From an uncultured Spirochaetaceae bacterium (GTDB lineage Bacteria > Spirochaetota > Spirochaetia > Sphaerochaetales > Sphaerochaetaceae), in contig CANRIJ010000068.1 in assembly GCA_947630635.1 (NCBI GenBank), forward strand, positions 1-8,056: a DNA stretch of 8,056 nucleotides, in the 5' to 3' direction. The first letter of the stretch is position 1. Every line of letters starts with the position of its first letter. Shown in pieces: positions 4,588 to 8,056 of the stretch. Position numbers and translations under genes: made by a program. A model generated the notes under the pieces. The model saw only the letters and a program-made list of their open reading frames with translations, had not been told where the DNA came from and did no database searches.

Positions 4588-5904
4588 ATGAAGGCTGCCA
4601 CTTTCCCAAGAGGGGGCGTCCATCCTGCTGATAAGAAGGAACTCTCGAAAAACAAGAAGATAGAGCGGCTTCCGCTTCCATCTGAGCTTGTGGTTTCCAT
4701 GTCTCAGCATCTTGGTGCACCTGCAACGTCTCTCAAAAAGAAGGGAGATAGGGTTGAAAGAGGAGAGCTCATTGGTCAGGCATCGGCATTTATATCCGCA
4801 GATGTCCATTCTCCAGTGGATGGAACTGTCAAGGATGTAATAAAAGTGCAGCTTGCTAGCGGCGCTGTTGCTGATGCACTTGTTATTGAGGTTGACAGTG
4901 AGCAAACCAAAGAATTCGACAAGGTCTATCCATGGGAAGACCTAGAAAGAGAAGATATTCAGAAGGCAATTAAAGAATATGGCATTGTCGGTATGGGAGG
5001 TGCTACCTTCCCGACAAATGTCAAGTTTCAGATTCCGCTTGGAAAGAAGGTCGAGTACCTTGTAATAAACGGAGCAGAGTGTGAGCCCTATCTTACCTGT
5101 GACTATCGCCTGATGATTGAAAAGGGAGAGGAGGTCTTAGAGGGTGCTCTTATTGCAGCCAAGGCAATCGAGCCTGAGCATATAATCGTCGGAATCGAGA
5201 ACAATAAGAAGGATGCAATTGAGGCGCTGGAGAAGATAGTGAGAGACAAGAATCTTCCTATTTTGATTCAGCCGCTTAAGAAGAAGTACCCACAGGGTGA
5301 TGAGAAGCAGCTCTTAAAGGCTACAATCAAGAGAGAGATTCCATCTGGAAAGCTGCCTCTGGACATTGGCGCTGTCGTCTGCAATCTCGGAACAGCATAC
5401 GCAATTTACGAGGCAATCAAGCTTCATAAGCCTCTTATCGAAAGAGTAGTAACTATAACAGGAGAGGCCATAAATGAGCCAAAGAATGTCATTGCTCCAA
5501 TTGGAACAAGGATAAGAGATCTCATTGAGTATGCCGGCGGAGTAAAGGACGATATGGCAGAGCTTATCAGCGGAGGTCCTATGATGGGCTTTGGAATAGC
5601 TGATATGGATATTCCAATAGTCAAAGGCTCTGGCGGAGTTCTTGCCATACCTTTCTTGATAAATGACAAGAATCAGTTTGCCTGCGTCTCTTGCGGAAAG
5701 TGCGTTCAGCACTGTCCAATTGGGCTTCAGCCAAACAAGATGTTCAGAAATATCAAGTATGGAAACTATGCGGTAGCTATAAATGAGTACAGCCTTATGG
5801 ACTGCAAGGAGTGCGGATGCTGTGCATATTCATGCCCATCTCATCTTCCCCTTGTACAGGCCTTTAAGATGGGCAAGAAAATGGGGAGGCAGCTTAAGAA
5901 ATGA
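4588..5904 (+). CDS. rnfC: Rnf complex subunit C (NADH/ferredoxin-linked iron-sulfur flavoprotein)
   Basis: RnfC is the peripheral, cytoplasm-facing subunit of the ferredoxin:NAD+ oxidoreductase. It binds FMN and the nicotinamide and passes electrons through two [4Fe-4S] clusters. The 438-residue product begins with the family-typical TFPRGGVHP. It then has the barrel-sandwich segment around SPVDGTVKDV (75-84), the glycine-rich nucleotide loop GIVGMGGATFPTNVKF (132-147), NGAECEPYLTCDYRLM (161-176) and YPQGDEKQLL (234-243). An SLBB-type segment ends in ISGGPMMGF (327-335). Two cluster motifs follow: C366-C369-C372-C376-P and C406-C409-C412-C416-P, each CxxCxxCxxxCP, with an extra C411 in the second. 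The protein ends shortly after the second motif, lacking the alanine-rich C-terminal extension of enterobacterial RsxC; this is the usual short form. Its stop overlaps the rnfD start (ATGA), indicating translational coupling. It is the first gene of the operon. Confidence 0.97.
   Translation: MKAATFPRGGVHPADKKELSKNKKIERLPLPSELVVSMSQHLGAPATSLKKKGDRVERGELIGQASAFISADVHSPVDGTVKDVIKVQLASGAVADALVIEVDSEQTKEFDKVYPWEDLEREDIQKAIKEYGIVGMGGATFPTNVKFQIPLGKKVEYLVINGAECEPYLTCDYRLMIEKGEEVLEGALIAAKAIEPEHIIVGIENNKKDAIEALEKIVRDKNLPILIQPLKKKYPQGDEKQLLKATIKREIPSGKLPLDIGAVVCNLGTAYAIYEAIKLHKPLIERVVTITGEAINEPKNVIAPIGTRIRDLIEYAGGVKDDMAELISGGPMMGFGIADMDIPIVKGSGGVLAIPFLINDKNQFACVSCGKCVQHCPIGLQPNKMFRNIKYGNYAVAINEYSLMDCKECGCCAYSCPSHLPLVQAFKMGKKMGRQLKK
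5885..5889 (+). promoter_or_regulatory. Shine-Dalgarno of rnfD inside rnfC
   Basis: GGAGG lies eleven bases before the rnfD ATG at 5901, within the last codons of rnfC. It supports the start at the ATGA overlap and coupled translation. Confidence 0.65.
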
Positions 5905-7022
5905 CAACGGTAAGAACAAGTCCTCACATTCATGGGCCGCTATCCACCAATAAAGCGATGCTTTGGGTTATTATTGCCCTTTTGCCATCGACTCTTTGGG
6001 GATGCTTTGTATTTGGCTGGTATGCGCTTCTTGTAGTAGTTGTATCAATTGGAAGCGCACTTCTTGCTGAGTATCTATTGGGCCTAATTTATCATGAGTT
6101 TACCCTCAGAGACCTCTCGGCAGTCGTAACTGGTCTTCTAGTCGGCATGAATATGCCACCTCATGTGCCAATCTATATTCCGATCCTTGCGTCTGTCTTC
6201 GCAATTGCTGTTGCAAAGTGGACCTTTGGAGGACTGGGAAGCAACTGGATGAATCCAGCCCTCGCCGGAAGGGTCTTTGTCTTCTTCAGCTTTACAAGCC
6301 AGATGAGCACATTTGTTCTTCCAAGAACACTCTTGAGCTCAGCGGACATTCTCTCAAGGGCAAGCTATGCAAACCATATAAATGCCGATGTCTTCTCCGG
6401 AGCAACGCCACTCTCGCTCTTGAAGTCGGGACTCTCAATGGGCATGACAGGAAATAATCAGTTCTATATGCTCAACGGACGCCCTGTTACAGCCTTTGCT
6501 GAGAGAATCGGAGGAGCACTTCATATAAATCCGTTTGCAGTGGATGCCTTCTTTGGAAATACGGCAGGATGCATCGGAGAGGTGAGCGCATGCCTCTTGA
6601 TCTGCGGAGCAATCTTCCTGTTGATCATGAAGGTCATAAACTGGAGGATTCCAGTTGTCTATATTGGGTCCTTTGCAATACTCACTTGGATCTTCGGTGG
6701 AATTCCATACGAAAGAGGATTCTTCTCTGGTGAGCTTCTTCTCCCGATATTCTCAGGCGGACTCATGCTTGGAGCACTATTTATGGCAACAGACTGGGTT
6801 ACAACTCCTACAACTCCATGGGGGGAAGTGATTTTCGCAGTTGGCTGTGGATTCTTTACATTCCTTATAAGGTACTTTGGCTCTCTTCCAGAGGGAGTAT
6901 CGCTTGCAATCATTTTGATGAATATCGTTACTCCTACAATTGACAGATATGTCAAAGTGAGGAAGTTCGGCTATGTAAAGCCTTCTAAGAAGGAAAAGAA
7001 GAGAGTGGAGGCAAAAGCATGA
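5901..7022 (+). CDS. rnfD: Rnf complex subunit D (membrane flavoprotein)
   Basis: RnfD is an integral inner-membrane subunit with covalently bound FMN, related to NqrB of the sodium-pumping NADH:quinone oxidoreductase. The 373-residue product begins with SPHIHGPLST (7-16), a recognisable family start. It contains several hydrophobic segments (about 20-62, 73-107, 222-247, 250-268, 277-297, 307-347), consistent with about ten helices. GGLGSNWMNPALAGRVF (110-126) is a conserved family stretch. The FMN attachment motif SGAT lies at 166-169, making T169 the expected phosphoester acceptor for FMN transferred by an ApbE/Ftp-type flavin transferase. No such transferase gene is in this window. The tail (about 350-373) is short and basic, probably cytoplasmic. 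The gene overlaps rnfC by ATGA at 5901-5904 and rnfG by ATGA at 7019-7022. Confidence 0.97.
   Translation: MTTVRTSPHIHGPLSTNKAMLWVIIALLPSTLWGCFVFGWYALLVVVVSIGSALLAEYLLGLIYHEFTLRDLSAVVTGLLVGMNMPPHVPIYIPILASVFAIAVAKWTFGGLGSNWMNPALAGRVFVFFSFTSQMSTFVLPRTLLSSADILSRASYANHINADVFSGATPLSLLKSGLSMGMTGNNQFYMLNGRPVTAFAERIGGALHINPFAVDAFFGNTAGCIGEVSACLLICGAIFLLIMKVINWRIPVVYIGSFAILTWIFGGIPYERGFFSGELLLPIFSGGLMLGALFMATDWVTTPTTPWGEVIFAVGCGFFTFLIRYFGSLPEGVSLAIILMNIVTPTIDRYVKVRKFGYVKPSKKEKKRVEAKA
7007..7011 (+). promoter_or_regulatory. Shine-Dalgarno of rnfG inside rnfD
   Basis: GGAGG lies seven bases before the ATG at 7019, near-ideal spacing within the last codons of rnfD. It supports translation beginning at the ATGA overlap. 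Confidence 0.75.
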
Positions 7023-7639
7023 CTAAGTATATCTTCAAAACATCATTTGTCCTCTTAATTATATGCGCTGTATGCTCGGTGCTCTGCGCAGCTGTAAATA
7101 TGTTTACTGCTCCAAGGATTCTTCAGAACCAGATTGAGGCAAACCACAAGGCCGCTCAGGCTGTCTCTGGTGGGATGATTCCAGGAATGGAGACCTCAAC
7201 AACAGATATTGACAACTTTGACCATGAAAGGTGGGGAGATGCGATAAACTCCGTTACACCGCTCTATGTAAAGAATGCCAATTTGGTAACAGACCCAAAG
7301 TCCGGGGATGCTCTCTCTGGAGATATCGGAGGATATCTGTTGAATCTCACTGGAACTGGCTATGGCGGAGACTTCACTCTTATAGCATCCTATAGGCTTG
7401 ATGGCTCATTGATCTCTGCGAAGATGACTGATAACAGCGAGACGGCTGGGCTTGGAAAGAAGGCAGAGAATGAGTGGTATATGGATCAGTTCAAGGATAA
7501 AGGCGGTGAAATTCCACTTCCTCAGTCAAAGGATGAACTGGATGATCCCTCGCTTGTCTCTGGTGCATCAGTCACATTCAACGGTGTCACAAGCGCCTTG
7601 CGCCTTGGATCTGAGTATGTAAAGGAGATGGCAAGATGA
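7019..7639 (+). CDS. rnfG: Rnf complex subunit G (periplasmic FMN-binding subunit)
   Basis: RnfG is anchored by one N-terminal helix and holds covalent FMN in a periplasmic FMN_bind domain, linking electron flow to RnfD and the rest of the pump. The 206-residue product has a hydrophobic segment at about 7-29 preceded by lysines, so the N-terminus is cytoplasmic. The outer domain shows GGYLLNLTGTGYGGDF (104-119), the family hallmark ETAGLGKKAE (141-150) and the flavin-attachment region VSGASVTFNGVTSAL (180-194). The acceptor position, usually threonine in SGAT, is serine (S184, codon TCA). T186 is nearby but is normally a secondary conserved residue, not the acceptor. Serine acceptors are, to my knowledge, reported in some FMN_bind proteins, so the subunit is probably functional. 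Length is normal for the family. Both ends overlap neighbours by ATGA. Confidence 0.95.
   Translation: MTKYIFKTSFVLLIICAVCSVLCAAVNMFTAPRILQNQIEANHKAAQAVSGGMIPGMETSTTDIDNFDHERWGDAINSVTPLYVKNANLVTDPKSGDALSGDIGGYLLNLTGTGYGGDFTLIASYRLDGSLISAKMTDNSETAGLGKKAENEWYMDQFKDKGGEIPLPQSKDELDDPSLVSGASVTFNGVTSALRLGSEYVKEMAR
7621..7627 (+). promoter_or_regulatory. Shine-Dalgarno of rnfE inside rnfG
   Basis: AAAGGAG lies eight bases before the ATG at 7636, within the last codons of rnfG. It confirms the start of the window-edge gene. Confidence 0.75.
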
Positions 7640-8056
7640 GTCACATCAAAGAACTGACAAAGGGCTTTTTCAAAGACAACCCGATTTTCATCATAATGCT
7701 TGGTATGTGTCCTACTCTTGCTGTTACGACGCAGGTGTGGAACGCACTTGGAATGGGAGCTGGAGTTCTATTTGTGCTTTTGGGCTCCAACCTCTTTATT
7801 TCGCTTCTGAAGAACGTGATTCCAGACTCTGTCAGAATACCGTGCTATATAGTCATCATCGCATCGTTTGTCACGATTCTTGAGATGCTTATGCATGCAT
7901 TTATGATAGAGCTTTATAATGCGCTTGGAATCTATCTCTCGCTTATAGTAGTAAACTGCATAATCCTTGGCAGAGCTGAGGCCTTTGCAAATAAGAACTC
8001 TGTAGGCGACTCGATTCTGGACGCAATTGGTATGGGTGTTGGATTTACACTCGGCC
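7636..8056 (+). CDS. rnfE: Rnf complex subunit E, 3' end cut by window edge
   Basis: RnfE is an integral membrane subunit, homologous to RnfA and to NqrD/NqrE. Together with RnfA it forms the core that carries electrons across the membrane via conserved cysteines. I translated 140 codons by hand before the window ends. KDNPIFIIMLGMCPTLAVT (13-31) and VVNCIILGRAEAFANKNSV (105-123) are the two half-repeat hallmarks, with C25 and C108 as the expected ligands of the membrane iron-sulfur centre. C70 in VRIPCYIV is an additional cysteine. GDSILDAIGMGVGFTLG (124-140) is also family-typical. CPTLAVT rather than a CPFLGV-like form points to RnfE rather than RnfA. The family is about 200-230 residues, so 60-90 residues are missing. 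The start overlaps the rnfG stop by ATGA (7636-7639). rnfA and rnfB should follow if the usual C-D-G-E-A-B order holds. Confidence 0.96.
   Translation, partial: MSHIKELTKGFFKDNPIFIIMLGMCPTLAVTTQVWNALGMGAGVLFVLLGSNLFISLLKNVIPDSVRIPCYIVIIASFVTILEMLMHAFMIELYNALGIYLSLIVVNCIILGRAEAFANKNSVGDSILDAIGMGVGFTLG

Noticed and set aside
4504..4905. 133-codon minus-strand frame over the rnf leader and rnfC start
   Set aside because: Antisense to confidently assigned rnfC, no family resemblance, many Cys/Trp/Arg residues typical of a shadow frame, and no ribosome binding site.
5314..5712. 132-codon minus-strand frame inside rnfC
   Set aside because: A shadow of rnfC codon usage; no domain or translation signal.

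Overview
The window looks like an ordinary chromosomal segment of an anaerobic bacterium, most likely a spirochaete (Treponema/Sphaerochaeta-like). That placement is an inference. It rests on the six-subunit-type Rnf genes, a class II nucleotidyltransferase whose N-terminus (RYRTDGKGK...VYTPKEH) resembles treponemal poly(A) polymerases as I remember them, moderate AT content, and heavy AGA/AGG use for arginine. No database search supports it. I see no mobile element, CRISPR array, tRNA, rRNA or phage gene.

Left part (1-3028): a 5'-complete but 3'-cut histidyl-tRNA synthetase gene (hisS, minus strand) is divergent from a poly(A)-polymerase-type nucleotidyltransferase (pcnB, plus strand). pcnB runs tail to tail into a minus-strand gene for an unusual protein, a P-loop NTPase domain followed by an Asp23/Gls24-like domain. 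The two convergent genes overlap by 4 bases at their stop codons, with no terminator between them. Neither has a convincing Shine-Dalgarno sequence. Both have a good -10 box a few bases upstream of a usable start codon, so both could be leaderless.

Middle (3029-4587): a single-gene unit encodes an exported protein without cysteine or tryptophan, of unrecognised family. It has its own promoter candidate, a strong Shine-Dalgarno and a clear intrinsic terminator. The following 200-base leader ahead of the Rnf genes carries a CRP-like palindrome and a pair of similar T-rich direct repeats.

Right part (4588-8056): rnfC, rnfD, rnfG and the first 140 codons of rnfE form a tightly coupled operon in which every junction is an ATGA overlap. 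Together they encode part of the membrane-bound ferredoxin:NAD+ oxidoreductase (Rnf), an ion-pumping redox complex; rnfA and rnfB are expected just beyond the window. RnfC carries two CxxCxxCxxxCP cluster motifs. RnfD has the threonine FMN-attachment motif, whereas RnfG has serine at the equivalent position.

I do not see a clearly new multi-gene system. The most worthwhile items are the P-loop/Asp23-like fusion, the orphan exported protein, the CRP-like site before rnf and the serine FMN acceptor in RnfG.
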